Below, in pieces: positions 1 to 10,130 of a DNA stretch of 64,000 bases. The notes under the pieces are model-generated. The model did no database searches. It had not been told where the DNA came from and saw only the letters and a program-made list of their open reading frames with translations. The translations under genes and the position numbers were made by a program. The DNA is from Diplonema papillatum (taxonomy: Eukaryota > Euglenozoa > Diplonemea > Diplonemida > Diplonemidae): assembly GCA_030068145.1 (NCBI GenBank), contig JAPJBO010000076.1, positions 372,001 to 436,000 on the forward strand, written 5' to 3'. How positions within the stretch are numbered: position 1 is the first letter of the stretch; every line of letters starts with the position of its first letter.

Positions 1-2
1 GA

Positions 3-391
3 CAAACTGCGTCATACTCAGAGAGCGTTTCGTTCGAGTACGAAAAGTGGACTCCGAACACCTTCCGCCAATTGGACAAGGATGGCGCGCCAGACTTTGG
101 AGGCTTCCTTGTTCGGCAGCTGAGACACCGCGGGTTCAAGAGCATCCAGAACCAGAAGAACCGGGTTTGCATGACACTGGCGCGGTTGTTTGACGAGCTT
201 GTCTCCGAGGACGATAAACGTGCTGAACAACTCCGGAAGCCTCTTGCCGATCTCCGAAGTGAAGCTTTGCGCCTTGTAGGTGCGCGCCAGGTTGTGCTTG
301 TGTCGTGTGTGTCGTGCCTTGCTGCTGCTTGTGCTTGCATCGCGTCGTCATCCGGCAGTGTCCCTCCTGACCCCATCGCACCGTCTACGCA
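3..391 (+). pseudogene. N-terminal part of hAT transposase, interrupted
   Basis: An open frame enters from the left edge and runs to 391. About 90 residues look like ordinary protein, including an acidic and basic helical stretch around DELVSEDDKRAEQLRK. A Cys/Ala-rich stretch (about 277-356) starts with a GTAGGT-like donor and ends at CCGGCAG, so it might be a short intron. The frame joins that of 2339-2684 exactly when the LINE insertion is removed, which is the main reason for assigning it to the transposase. No N-terminal domain is recognised in it. Confidence 0.5.
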
Positions 392-2323
392 TTCCGAATT
401 CCCGACGACCATACAGACGAGACGGAGACGGGCGACGGGCGAGGGAAGGAAGTCGATCTGAGGACACTGGACGACCTCAAGGAGCTGGGGCACCTGGCGC
501 GCGAAGCCCTGAGGCTCTGGCGGTGGCGGAACATCGACAGGAAGAACCTGGAAGGGATTGGTGAGGGCGTGGACCGCAACGCAACGCTGCGACTGCTGGA
601 AGTAGGGCGCGGGAAAGGGGAGGCTAGGGAAGAGCGCGGAGCGACTGCCGTCAACCTTAGCGCGTATGAACGAGGTGTGCTCAGGCACATCATGGCGGAT
701 GCAGTGCTGCCGCAGACGCGGTTGCACCAACGGAAGATGCAACCGAGCGCAACGTGCAAGTACTGCGGAAAGGAAGACGAGGACCACCTACACATGTGGT
801 GGCGATGTGGAGAGTGGGACGCCATACGAACGACGTATGCGGTAACCGCGCTAGAATGGCAGAAATGGCCGAAGTGTATGTCCGTTTGCGGGATCAAACC
901 GAAGAAAGAGAGAGGAGGTGAAGGAGCAGGGGCATGGGTCTGCAGGGGCTTGACGCGCCAACTTGTCAACAGTGTGCAGGGCATGATGGTCCAGATCACC
1001 CTGGAGAGGCAGAGGAGGGACAAGAAGCCGGTGCAGCGGGAAAGCGACGGACGTGGGCTTGCATATCCTTGGGAGTGGGCGCCGCAGGAGACGGAAGTGA
1101 TCCAGAATTCACTGGCGGACTACATGCCCAGAAACTGGAAGCATGGAAGGGCGCTATACTTAGCGCTGGCGCAATGGCTGGCGACACTGCGTTGGGCCAA
1201 GAGCGAGGAAGAGATGGCGGTGACGTTCATAGAACTCGCCGTGGACTTTGAAGTCGAATCCGGAATGGACCTGCCGCGACGCGGACAGAAGGCGGTTGGG
1301 CCGGAAGACGCAGAGGACGGAGAGGAGGACGCAGGCCAGAAAAGGGAAGCGCATGGAGGAGCTGCGCTCGCGGGAAAAATGAGGACGCTGTTGGGGATGC
1401 TCAAGACGCTCCAAGGAACCCACGATGGGGAGCTTTTGCCGGCAAGAAAGAAATCAATAGGTTGGCTGCGGCGGCTCGGCGCGTCAGGACGGTGGACGGA
1501 GGGTCTGGAGAGGCGCTGTATCCTGGGCAGAGATACCCTGCAAGCGCTACGAGGGCTCGAGGTGTCGGCAGGAGAGTACACGAAGGCAGAACACGGAAAG
1601 GTACAAACAGAGCGCAGGGAAGACGGGGAGAGACTAGGAAAATTCGATTTCAAAAAGTGGTACCCATCGGACGAGGAAAGGGGGCGACGGGCCCAGAAGT
1701 GGTTCACCTTAGCGGAACAGGAGAATCAGGCGGGACGAGGAGGGAGGAGCTCGAAGAGGAACACCGCCCAGGGCAAGGAAGTGTCAAGAGGTGCGCCGGA
1801 GGCAGAGGGCGCGAACCAGGATACGAAGGCGGAACAGCGCGCACGAGGACGACCGGCTCTGAAGAGGCCCGCGCCGCAAGCGACGCGGGCGGCACGGAGT
1901 GCCAAGCAACGTAAGAAGGAAGACGAGGAGATCCAGACAGCACAGCAGGACGCCCGAGCTGAGGCGGCCGACGGACCACAGAGGCGAAAGGCAGAACAGG
2001 AAAGGCAGGCGCGGTCGGTACGAGAAGCGGCAATCGCGGATAAGGCAACGAGTACAGAGCAGCCGTCGCGCAGAAGAGCAGTAAAGCGACCCGCGTCGCA
2101 GGTGGCACAAAACGTAGGAGCCCGTGCGGCAGGGAGTGGAGACGAGGTGATGCAAGACGAAGGGGAAGCGCGAAGCCCCCAGCCCGGACGGACCAACAAG
2201 ACGCAGGACCAGGCGACCAAAAGAAGGAGGGGGACGCGACCCAGAGACCCGGGCTAAGTAGCTTGGAACTAGTGCGATGGACCTTTCTTCGGAGGGGCTC
2301 ACGCACTCAAAGATCGACTTATA
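392..2323 (+). mobile_element. 5'-truncated LINE inserted in hAT transposase gene
   Basis: The insertion is bounded by a perfect 15-bp direct repeat, CGCACCGTCTACGCA, at 377-391 and 2324-2338. That length fits target-primed reverse transcription by a non-LTR retrotransposon. The element lacks its 5' portion: only the region after the reverse transcriptase remains, followed by a 3' untranslated tail of about 65 bp (2258-2323). The tail contains the segment that would read MDLSSEGLTHSKIDLYA. The same tail recurs as a minus-strand array at 61118-61800, so this family has made other copies nearby. Confidence 0.8.
569..2257 (+). pseudogene. C-terminal region of LINE ORF2 with CCHC zinc motif
   Basis: A 562-residue open frame belonging to the truncated LINE; the first codon shown is GTG and the true protein would begin far upstream. 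Near residues 60-90 is CKYCGKEDEDHLHMWWRC, a C-x2-C-x7-H-x5-C arrangement typical of the zinc-binding region that follows reverse transcriptase in LINEs. The last 200 residues are very rich in Arg, Lys, Glu and Ala and look like a basic, disordered or coiled tail that could bind nucleic acid. No reverse transcriptase or endonuclease motifs remain, so this copy cannot move by itself. The stop codon lies in GGGCTAAGTAG, 66 bp before the 3' target duplication. Confidence 0.7.
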
Positions 2324-2338
2324 CGCACCGTCTACGCA

Positions 2339-2684
2339 AACCGCGGCCGCTCCGTTTGTGGATGAACGCATTCGAAAGCTCGTGGACGAGGTTGAAAAGG
2401 ACTACAACGAAGAGGAAGAAAGAACCTCTCTTGAGAAGAACGTTCAGGGGTCACGCAAGAGAAAGCGCAGTGAAACTGTCGTGTACAACCGGGAGTTGTG
2501 GAATGCCCCCTGTCCGTTCCCCACGATGCTCACACATGAAGTGCAAGCACTCTGTGACCTGTCGGTTCCGGTATTCGACCAGCACAATTTCGAATTCCCG
2601 ACCGCGGTGGAGCTCCCCCCGAATACCGCGAGCAAAACTCACCAATGCGCTGAAGAATCACCCATTTCTGCAGCCACATTCTGA
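2339..2684 (+). pseudogene. hAT transposase, N-terminal linker segment
   Basis: This continues the 3-391 frame after removal of the LINE. It carries a basic patch (KNVQGSRKRKRSE) that could be a nuclear localisation or DNA-contact segment, and a proline-containing stretch before a stop at 2682-2684. Immediately downstream, frame +1 contains WCRSCYEC and the next frame contains KISEHLNTTRQTHQ. Together these give the C-x2-C and H-x5-H halves of a BED/TTF-like zinc finger split between two frames at about 2700-2800. That is the clearest sign of a frameshift in this part of the gene. Confidence 0.55.
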
Positions 2685-2690
2685 TGGATT

Positions 2691-4154
2691 GTGGTGTCGC
2701 TCGTGTTACGAGTGCACCGTCACCTCCCGCGACAAGAAGGTCTTCGTTACGACGCCTCGCACAGCGCCATCGAAAAGCGGTTGGGAACAAAGATCTCTGA
2801 GCACCTTAACACAACGAGGCAAACACATCAAAAATGGTGGACTACGTGGTTCCAAGATCTGCGAACTCGGAACGCCTACGGGGCCATCGGCCAAGCAAGA
2901 CTGATGATGCAGCAAAACGCTCTTCGGCTGAAGAAGGTCGGACGCGTCATCAACACCCAGAACTTTGTGGCCATCTGCCACCACATCATGGCAGCTGCGC
3001 ACCACGACAGGAGCATCGTAAGGTTCACCCAGGAGCAGCAGGAGCGAGCTGCCCTACACGATCAGGGCACGCGAGACCTTCTGCAGAATGCCTTCAACCT
3101 CACGTCTGACGAGGTCATCAACGAGATCTTTAGCATCATGGTGGCGCACACACGAACTCTCACACGCCAAAAGATCCAGGGGTCGAGGTACGTGTCGTTC
3201 ATGACGGACGAGTGTCAGGACCTGAAAAAGCGGGCCCAGTACGCCGTCTTTTTCAAAGTGTTGGAAGGCGGGTTGATCACGGAGGTCTTCTGGGATTTGC
3301 AGGCCAAGAAGTCAGCGGATGGAAGCGCTCCAGAGCTGTTCAAGCACTTGGTGAAGATGACAGACGCTTTGAAAGGTGTATGGTCGAAGGTCGTGGGTGT
3401 CAGCACCGATGGAGCGAACGTGATGAAAGGTCACTTGTCCGGTACGCAGCTTCTTCTCCGCTCCCGGCTTTGCCCCTATGCGTTGTGGATCTGGTGCCAG
3501 GGGCACAAACTCAATGTCCTCTGTTTGCGTGTTGGCAAGGCGTACGCAGATATTGCCGATGTCGAGGTTTTTCTGTCAGCGGTGTATCGCCTCTTCTACC
3601 GCGGCCGTGGAGACGGAAAGGGCAAGCTTCGCACTCTCAACGAGTGTGTCTCTGCGGCCGCGAAGGCCGTCGACAACTTCGGCATGTGGAGAGAGCTGGA
3701 GCTGTGCGAAGTGGGTGACACACGGTGGGTCTCTCACGAACGAGCCGCATCCACCGTCACCAACGTCCTCCGTGGTGTTTACCAGGGAGTGAGTGCTCTT
3801 TCCGAAGGCAATGAGGCGGCGAGAGAAGTGTCTGAGCACATGCAGAAGAAGGGACCGATGTTCGCGTTGTTTCTTTACGAGGTCACCCTCCCAGTTGTTG
3901 CGCACTTCTCGTCAGCTCTGCAGTCGTTCTTCGCGCAAGTTGTGTCTCTGAAGGGGCACTACAAGAAAAAGATCTTGGACATCGCCCATGAACCAAAGCA
4001 GTATACGAAGTACTTCAACTGCCACATGGTCCTCAACGCAGCAACAACAGGCATCTTTCAGCAACCGTGGGCGACACACGAAGAGCTGACGACGTGGCAC
4101 CACAGCCATTTGTTGTGTGCCATACCTCAAGGCTCTGGCAAAGGCCTTCGATGA
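2691..4154 (+). pseudogene. hAT transposase catalytic core (ZNF862/ZMYM-like group)
   Basis: A 487-residue frame with the order of motifs seen in domesticated and mobile hAT proteins of the ZNF862/ZMYM type. It has the second half of the zinc finger near residues 25-45, then SFMTDECQDL near 170, GVSTDGANVMKG near 235, WCQGHKLNVLCL near 265 and GDTRWVSHERAAS near 340. These are the RNase H-like fold landmarks: acidic residues in the first two motifs, the Cys/His box, and the DTRW box before the C-terminal helices. The frame ends at 4154 and the protein resumes in another frame from 4117, so one frameshift separates core and dimerisation domain. It is probably inactive as it stands. Confidence 0.75.
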
Positions 4155-4827
4155 AGAGTTGGGAATGTCAGCTTGCCTGCAGGCGTTCTCGCTCTACGAT
4201 CCCAAGGGCCCAACATTCGCCAACGGGAAGATCGACTTGGTTGCTGCCAAAAAGGAGCTGGGGCACATTCTCGCCCACTACTCCGGGCCGCATACTTTCA
4301 AGAACTGTTCAGAAGAAAAAACTGACATAGTCGCTTGTGGCCCCTTTCTTTCCGAGAACCGTCGGACTGCTCTGCTCCACGAACTCGAGCCGTTCTGCGC
4401 GGAGATCGTGCGGCAGCAATGGGCGTCATTGGAAGACGTCATGCTGGGGCTGCTGAAGTCATCGAACCTTTCGACGGCATTTCCAGAGACAAACAATCTG
4501 TTTGCCATTGCTGTTGTCCTGCCAATGGGGACAGCATCGGTCGAGCGTGTCTTTTCAAACATGAAAAGGGTGTTGACAAAAGCCAGGAAGAGGCTTCACG
4601 AGCAGACGCTGACCGACGTGCTAATGCTCGGGCTCAATGGCCCGTATGAACGTGGCAGCGGCATCCCGAGGAGCGCTATGGAGGCGTACCTCAATGCGTG
4701 GATTGCGAGCCCAAGAACGCTGAACTTCGCCACGTGGCCGGAGTATGAAGCGTGCGTCGACAAAGTGGGGGTCATGCGCAAAAATATGATGACTAACCCA
4801 AGGCTGCTGCAATCGGCCCTTCATTGA
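4117..4827 (+). pseudogene. hAT C-terminal dimerisation domain (hATC)
   Basis: A 236-residue frame overlapping the end of the core frame. Around residues 125-165 it has AIAVVLPMGTASVERVFSN followed by a basic RKRL segment, the hallmark of the hATC dimerisation region that closes hAT transposases. About 70 more residues follow before the stop. The stop codon sits at the first unit of the 39-bp tandem array, so the array begins at the transposase 3' end. The 22.3-23.9 kb relic carries a related but clearly different version of the same motif, so two hAT families are present. Confidence 0.75.
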
Positions 4828-5407
4828 CGCTGTTGTAGGCCCACTCGTCCCTTTGTTTCCCACTGACGCTGTTGTAGGCCCACTCGTCCCTTTGTTTCCC
4901 ACTGACGCTGTTGTAGGCCCACTCGTCCCTTTGTTTCCCACTGACGCTGTTGTAGGCCCACTCGTCCCTTTGTTTCCCACTGACGCTGTTGTAGGCCCAC
5001 TCGTCCCTTTGTTTCCCACTGACGCTGTTGTAGGCCCACTCGTCCCTTTGTTTCCCACTGACGCTGTTGTAGGCCCACTCGTCCCTTTGTTTCCCACTGA
5101 CGCTGTTGTTGGCCCACTCGTCCCTTTGTTTCCCACTGACGCTGTTGTAGGCCCACTCGTCCCTTTGTTTCCCACTGACGCTGTTGTAGGCCCACTCGTC
5201 CCTTTGTTTCCCACTGACGCTGTTGTAGGCCCACTCGTCCCTTTGTTTCCCACTGACGCTGTTGTAGGCCCACTCGTCCCTTTGTTTCCCACTGACGCTG
5301 TTGTAGGCCCACTCGTCCCTTTGTTTCCCACTGACGCTGTTGTAGGCCCACTCGTCCCTTTGTTTCCCACTGACGCTGTTGTAGGCCCACTCGTCCCTTT
5401 GTTTCCC
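4824..5407. repeat. 39-bp tandem array, about 15 copies
   Basis: Fifteen near-identical 39-bp units with core GACGCTGTTGTAGGCCCACT follow each other without spacers; one unit near 5110 carries a T for A change. Because 39 is a multiple of three, several frames stay open across the array on both strands (13-residue repeats). Those frames are a by-product of the repeat and I do not call them genes. Confidence 0.95.
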
Positions 5408-5739
5408 GTAGCAGACGTATGGTTTCTTCGTTCTTCGTCCACCATCCACCGCTATCCGGTACGACTTCGCTCTGCAAGCATTCGTTGCCTAACGGGGGTG
5501 TCTGCCCTCCTGTGCACAAAAATTGGATACAGACCAGTTTACCAGTTCTGGGCTCGGGGGTCGAGGTCAGAGCTAGTATGCTGTATAAGATAATTTGCCC
5601 AAAAAAAAAAACAACACACGGTGTAGCAGCAAAGTACAAAGAAACCAGATTGTGGTGCGCGCGCAACGTTCGGTGGTCGGGCGCTCCTGTTCGCGCCCCC
5701 GCTGTCGAATGGTGGGCGCCAACTCGTACATCGAAGACG

Positions 5740-6170
5740 CGCTGGCGTAGTAGCAGCGCGCAGAACGCCGCGTACGCGGCCAGGAAAAGGTCGGGCAATC
5801 GATGGGTCGTTTTCGACTCGAAGCAGCGGGACACCCTCGTGGAGGCGTGGTCCGACGCCAGCATGCAGGGATGGGCTTGGCTAGTGGGTTCCATGGCGAT
5901 GTGGGGCCCATGGAGGGATGCACCGCAGCACATCTTCTTCGCCGAGCTTACGGCGGCCAAGTTTGCGGTTGCGTATGCGGCTTCGCGGTCTCCGCTGTCG
6001 ACAATGGTCGGTCATAAAACATACGAGGCGTCTGCACCTGGCAGCTCATCGTTGCCCTACGCATGCACCGACGAGGGCTCAGGCCCGAGACGTCACGGAG
6101 TTTTTCAGCGCCGCTTCGGAGAACCAGTCAAGGTGCCAACACTGTGCAGAAACTCGTGGCTGCCAATAAG
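5740..6170 (+). pseudogene. RNase H-like domain relic, possibly from a DIRS- or Ngaro-type retroelement
   Basis: Within an open frame, residues VEAWSDASMQGWAWLVG are followed 30 residues later by HIFFAELTAAKFAVAYAA. This matches the first two acidic motifs of the RNase H fold in tyrosine-recombinase retroelements, where SDAS-GWG is followed by a His-rich turn and an E-L-x-A helix. The third landmark, an Asp-Asn pair, appears only in a shifted frame at about 6001 (SAVDNGRS) and is followed by a stop. The segment is therefore decayed. No reverse transcriptase or recombinase is seen next to it. It could also come from another retroelement class. Confidence 0.45.
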
Positions 6171-6519
6171 TTGGGATACCTCGACTTCGCTCAGCTGTTA
6201 CAACTGCTTTTTACAGGTCCACCATCCGACGTTGCCACACTTGCGGCGAGAAATATCGACGATTCGTGCACATTTCCGTAGAAGCAGGCCTGATCAGGAC
6301 GAGCCCCGAACATGTCCGGGATAAGCAGGATCTGCAGAAACAGCAGGAGCATATCTTGTCTAAGTTCGCGGTGAAGCGGGAGGCATCTCGAAAGACAAAG
6401 TGAAGACCAACATTCAGAGAATGGCAGCGAGAGCCCGAGAGTCGTGGGATTGGGCAACTGACGGGAGCGACATCGCCATCGACCCCGTCCTCATGTAGGG
6501 GAAGTGGGGGACACGAGAG

Positions 6520-6665
6520 AGAGAGAAACGAGTTGGAGTGCAGGGACCATCTCTCCGAGGAGTATCCGGTCGCCTCACTACAACCACGTACTTCTAAGGT
6601 GGGCGTACGTAGTCCCGTCGGAGGCGCGGTGCGGGCCGCTGCCCCGTCACCGACGGTGACGGCGT
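6520..6665 (+). repeat. GA-tract dispersed repeat, copy 1 of 4
   Basis: A (GA)n run is followed by CGAGTTGGAGTGCAGGGACC and a conserved stretch containing ATCTCTCCGAGGAGT and GGGCGTA. The same unit occurs at 7139-7310, 12567-12700 and 19133-19262, always on the plus strand. Copies diverge in the distal half. I see no terminal repeats or tRNA-like boxes. From 6325 to here nothing else is recognised. Confidence 0.7.
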
Positions 6666-6844
6666 CGGTGTTGACACAACCGGGGCCGACGGGCGACATG
6701 ATGGAGGCGCAGCACACAGACGACGGGTGGTACGAAGCCGGATTTTTCGTGCCGGACTCTTGAAATGGCCACGGGGTTGATCCACGCCACAATAGTATAT
6801 CAAAAAGTCGGAACCGAGCGCAGTGCGCCTTCGCCAGGGTGGAT

Positions 6845-7138
6845 ACAAAGTAGAGAGAGACGAGTTAGAGTGAGAGAGAGAGAGAGACGAGTTAGAGAGA
6901 GAGAGAGAGAGACGAGTTAGAGAGAGAGAGACGAGTTGGAGAGAGAGAGAGGGATCAAGAACTTCGTAAAGGAAGTGAGTGAAGTTCTGGACGAACTTAT
7001 ACCGAAGGGTGGACTTGGCGTGCGGGGTCTGTTGGTCAAGTACGAAAAACGCAAAGACCGCAGGAGCACACAGCAACTCCCCTCCCGTCCGAAATAAGCC
7101 CGAGGTAAGAAGTTCAGAGAGAGAGAGAGAGAGAGAGA
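6845..7138. repeat. GA-rich low-complexity tract with GACGAGTTAGAG units
   Basis: Irregular runs of GA interspersed with GACGAGTTAGAG lead into copy 2 of the GA-tract repeat. The stretch 6960-7110 between the runs is not low complexity, but no gene is visible in it. Confidence 0.8.
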
Positions 7139-7310
7139 CGAGTTAGAGAGAGACAGAGACGCGTTAGAGAGACGAGTTAGAGAGAGAGACGAGTTAGAGT
7201 GCAGGGACCATCTCTCCGGGGAGTTTCTGGTCTCCTCACTTCTCTTCGCGCTGCTACGGCGGGCGTAAGTCGCTCCGGAGGCGCGCTAGGTTGCGGCTCT
7301 GTTACGTTGG
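7139..7310 (+). repeat. GA-tract dispersed repeat, copy 2 of 4
   Basis: This has the same order as copy 1: GA runs, GAGTTAGAGTGCAGGGACC, CTCTCCGGGGAGTTTC, then GGCGGGCGTAAGTCGCTCC. It is most similar to copy 3 at 12567-12700. It ends where the 64-bp array begins to build up. Confidence 0.7.
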
Positions 7311-7360
7311 TTCGACGCCTACAGCGCACCATAACCATGGTCGGCAATTCTTTGGCAGTG

Positions 7361-9012
7361 GCAGTTGGTCTCTGGTCCCTGCAACCTGGGAGTCACTCCC
7401 TCGCGTTGCTCTTCACCATCCAGTGGCAGTTAGTCTCTGTCCCTGCAACCTGGGAGTCGCTCCCTCGCGTTGCTCTTCACCATCCAGTGGCAGTTAGTCT
7501 CTGTCCCTGCAACCTGGGAGCCGCTCCCTCGCGTTTCTCTTCACCATCCAGTGGCAGTTAGTCTCTGTCCCTGCAACCTGGGAGTCGCTCCCTCGCGTTG
7601 CTCTTCACCATCCAGTGGCAGTTAGTCTCTGTCCCTGCAACCTGGGAGTCGCTCCCTCGCGTTGCTCTTCACCATCCAGTGGCAGTTAGTCTCTGTCCCT
7701 GCAACCTGGGAGTCGCTCCCTCGCGTTGCTCTTCACCATCCAGTGGCAGTTAGTCTCTGTCCCTGCAACCTGGGAGCCGCTCCCTCGCGTTTCTCTTCAC
7801 CATCCAGTGGCAGTTAGTCTCTGTCCCTGCAACCTGGGAGTCGCTCCCTCGCGTTGCTCTTCACCATCCAGTGGCAGTTAGTCTCTGTCCCTGCAACCTG
7901 GGAGTCGCTCCCTCGCGTTGCTCTTCACCATCCAGTGGCAGTTAGTCTCTGTCCCTGCAACCTGGGAGTCGCTCCCTCGCGTTGCTCTTCACCATCCAGT
8001 GGCAGTTAGTCTCTGTCCCTGCAACCTGGGAGCCGCTCCCTCGCGTTTCTCTTCACCATCCAGTGGCAGTTAGTCTCTGTCCCTGCAACCTGGGAGTCGC
8101 TCCCTCGCGTTGCTCTTCACCATCCAGTGGCAGTTAGTCTCTGTCCCTGCAACCTGGGAGTCGCTCCCTCGCGTTGCTCTTCACCATCCAGTGGCAGTTA
8201 GTCTCTGTCCCTGCAACCTGGGAGTCGCTCCCTCGCGTTGCTCTTCACCATCCAGTGGCAGTTAGTCTCTGTCCCTGCAACCTGGGAGCCGCTCCCTCGC
8301 GTTTCTCTTCACCATCCAGTGGCAGTTAGTCTCTGTCCCTGCAACCTGGGAGTCGCTCCCTCGCGTTGCTCTTCACCATCCAGTGGCAGTTAGTCTCTGT
8401 CCCTGCAACCTGGGAGTCGCTCCCTCGCGTTGCTCTTCACCATCCAGTGGCAGTTAGTCTCTGTCCCTGCAACCTGGGAGTCGCTCCCTCGCGTTGCTCT
8501 TCACCATCCAGTGGCAGTTAGTCTCTGTCCCTGCAACCTGGGAGTCGCTCCCTCGCGTTGCTCTTCACCATCCAGTGGCAGTTAGTCTCTGTCCCTGCAA
8601 CCTGGGAGTCGCTCCCTCGCGTTGCTCTTCACCATCCAGTGGCAGTTAGTCTCTGTCCCTGCAACCTGGGAGCCGCTCCCTCGCGTTTCTCTTCACCATC
8701 CAGTGGCAGTTAGTCTCTGTCCCTGCAACCTGGGAGTCGCTCCCTCGCGTTGCTCTTCACCATCCAGTGGCAGTTAGTCTCTGTCCCTGCAACCTGGGAG
8801 CCGCTCCCTCGCGTTTCTCTTCACCATCCAGTGGCAGTTAGTCTCTGTCCCTGCAACCTGGGAGTCGCTCCCTCGCGTTGCTCTTCACCATCCAGTGGCA
8901 GTTAGTCTCTGTCCCTGCAAACTGGGAGTCGCTCCCTCGCGTTGCTCTTCACCATCCAGTGGCAGTTAGTCTCTGTCCCTGCAACCTGGGAGTCGCTCCC
9001 TCGCGTTGCTCG
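7361..9012. repeat. 64-bp tandem array with higher-order structure, about 26 copies
   Basis: The unit is 64 bp, with core GTCTCTGTCCCTGCAACCTG. Two unit types exist: GAGTCGCTCCCTCGCGTTGC and a variant with GAGCCGCTC and GCGTTTCTC. The variant recurs every fourth unit in the left half (intervals of 256 bp near 7520, 7776, 8032 and 8288), then at 384 and 128 bp. This is the pattern of a higher-order repeat amplified in four-unit blocks. The period is not a multiple of three and no gene is implied. Confidence 0.95.
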
Positions 9013-9364
9013 TCAGAAAACCCAAACTGCAGCCACAAAAAACAGCCCGACTAGGACACAACCCCAAAGGGAACCCAAAAACATTCGGAACACCCCAGGA
9101 AAGTTTGATCCCCGCCGGTGTGGGTTGATAAAACGCCGGGCAAAACGTGTCGCCAAACCGCCGGGACCCTAACAAGGACCCTGAAAGACCCCCCATCCAG
9201 TGGCAGAGGCCTGAACCAGAGGGCAGAGCCGGACGGAGTTGGAGCACTGTTCCGAGCTTGTGAGCCCATTCCTACCTGAAAGCAGGGGGTAGACGCAGGT
9301 TGCGCCTGCACCCGAAAGCGTGTTTTCTAAGTTGGCCATCGCTACCTGTCCGTCAAATGAAGAC
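9013..9364. other. No gene recognised
   Basis: This is unique-looking sequence between the 64-bp array and a dispersed repeat. Short open frames on the minus strand have no recognisable domain. A short piece, CCCCATCCAGTGGCAGAGGC, echoes the array unit. Confidence 0.6.
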
Positions 9365-9632
9365 AGGCCAATGTTCGGCGAATTTGATAGAAGGGTCCAA
9401 CCTATTCGGTATTTTTTGAGTCTCCGGTTCAGGATGGGAATGAGTTGAGGAGGTGACCAGGTGACCCGCGGCATCGTCAGTGAAGGGTAAGTGTCGGCGT
9501 ATTTGGAAAACGTCCTTGCTCCCGCTGGCCTGACGTGGTTAAATCGCAGGCTCTGTCAGACACAGTGATCTTCTACTACCCGTCTTGAAACCCGGACCAA
9601 GGAGTCTAACACGTGTGCGAGGCTTAGGCCGT
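9365..9632. repeat. Dispersed repeat of about 265 bp, copy 1 (copy 2 at 17433-17690)
   Basis: From CCAATGTTCGGCGAATTTG to ACGTGTGCGAGGCTTAGG this matches 17433-17690 in the same orientation with scattered substitutions and small indels. Both copies lie just beyond the 3' side of a minus-strand host exon (aspartate kinase here, PDZ there). No terminal repeats or coding capacity are visible. Confidence 0.85.
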
Positions 9633-9639
9633 CTTGAAA

Positions 9640-9815
9640 AACTTCGTTTTGTTTGTGTGTGTGCCGGTTGATCGTTTTTCCCACTTGTATTTACCCTGTG
9701 TATATTCAGGTAAGGAATTCTGATCAACCACCAAAACACGCTGCCTACGTCTTTTTAGCCTGCACAATACATTGAAGGGCAACCCGCAAGATTGTTAGTA
9801 CTAAAATATGGTAGA
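9640..9815. repeat. Hairpin repeat with TACTAAC branch-point motif, copy 1 (copy 2 at 34195-34373)
   Basis: About 175 bp shared almost base for base with 34195-34373. It holds an imperfect hairpin: GGTTGATC and GATCAACC enclose TTACCCTG and CAGGTAAG. Read on the minus strand, the end nearest the gene gives TTTTAGTACTAACAATCTTG and, about 30 bases on, TATTGTGCAG. That is a textbook branch point and 3' splice site. In both copies this end abuts the 3' boundary of a truncated minus-strand gene segment. Confidence 0.8.
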
Positions 9816-9819
9816 TTTG

Positions 9820-10130
9820 CGTTGCAATCGACATACGTGATGTCTGACGGACGAGATGGCTCGGATCTTGAACTCCGCAGTGCCGGGCTTCGCCCGCACG
9901 ACGGTGCCTGGCGCGTGGGGGTTGAACGTGTTCTTGATTTTGAGAGGCACGCCGGCCCGCATGGCGGGGGGCATCGTGGGGGCGTAGATGACCTTGGCGC
10001 CGAAGTACGACGTTTCCATCGCCTCCTCGTACGAGAGGGTCAGAATCACGCGGGCGCTGCTGACGATGCGCGGGTTGGCGGTCACAGCAAGCCGTCCACA
10101 TCCGTCCACACTTCGATCGCATCCGCCTTG
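9820..10130 (-). pseudogene. Duplicated 3' edge of the aspartate kinase exon
   Basis: This segment copies the last 290 or so bases of the exon at 10420-11375 plus the start of its intron, including the GTATGT donor. It covers the part from TANPRIVSSARV to the pre-ACT region. Relative to the parent it has a 2-bp loss close to the donor, a 2-bp gain near 10085 and several substitutions (for example the MEMSYF region reads METSYF). The copy stops abruptly at 10130 and is fused to intron-derived sequence. It has no start and cannot encode a functional enzyme. Confidence 0.85.

Larger units (their letters stand above)
1..4827 (+). mobile_element. hAT-superfamily transposon, left end outside window, split by a LINE
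   Basis: A hAT-type DNA transposon whose transposase reading frame is still recognisable in pieces. The frame running from the window edge to 391 continues in the same phase at 2339 once the LINE at 392-2323 and one copy of its 15-bp target duplication are removed. Three further blocks follow: a zinc-finger region, the RNase H-like core and the C-terminal dimerisation domain, separated by frame changes near 2690-2790 and 4117-4154. Terminal inverted repeats are not visible: the left end lies outside the window and the right side runs into a 39-bp tandem array. The frame changes mean either a dead copy or unrecognised introns; I favour a dead copy. Confidence 0.8.

Noticed and set aside
4821-5960. 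379-residue minus-strand frame through the 39-bp array
   Set aside because: The repeated segment is array sequence and the unique part has no recognisable domain; other frames are equally open.
7361-9012. CRISPR-like regular array
   Set aside because: There are no spacers; the 64-bp units are contiguous and the context is eukaryotic.
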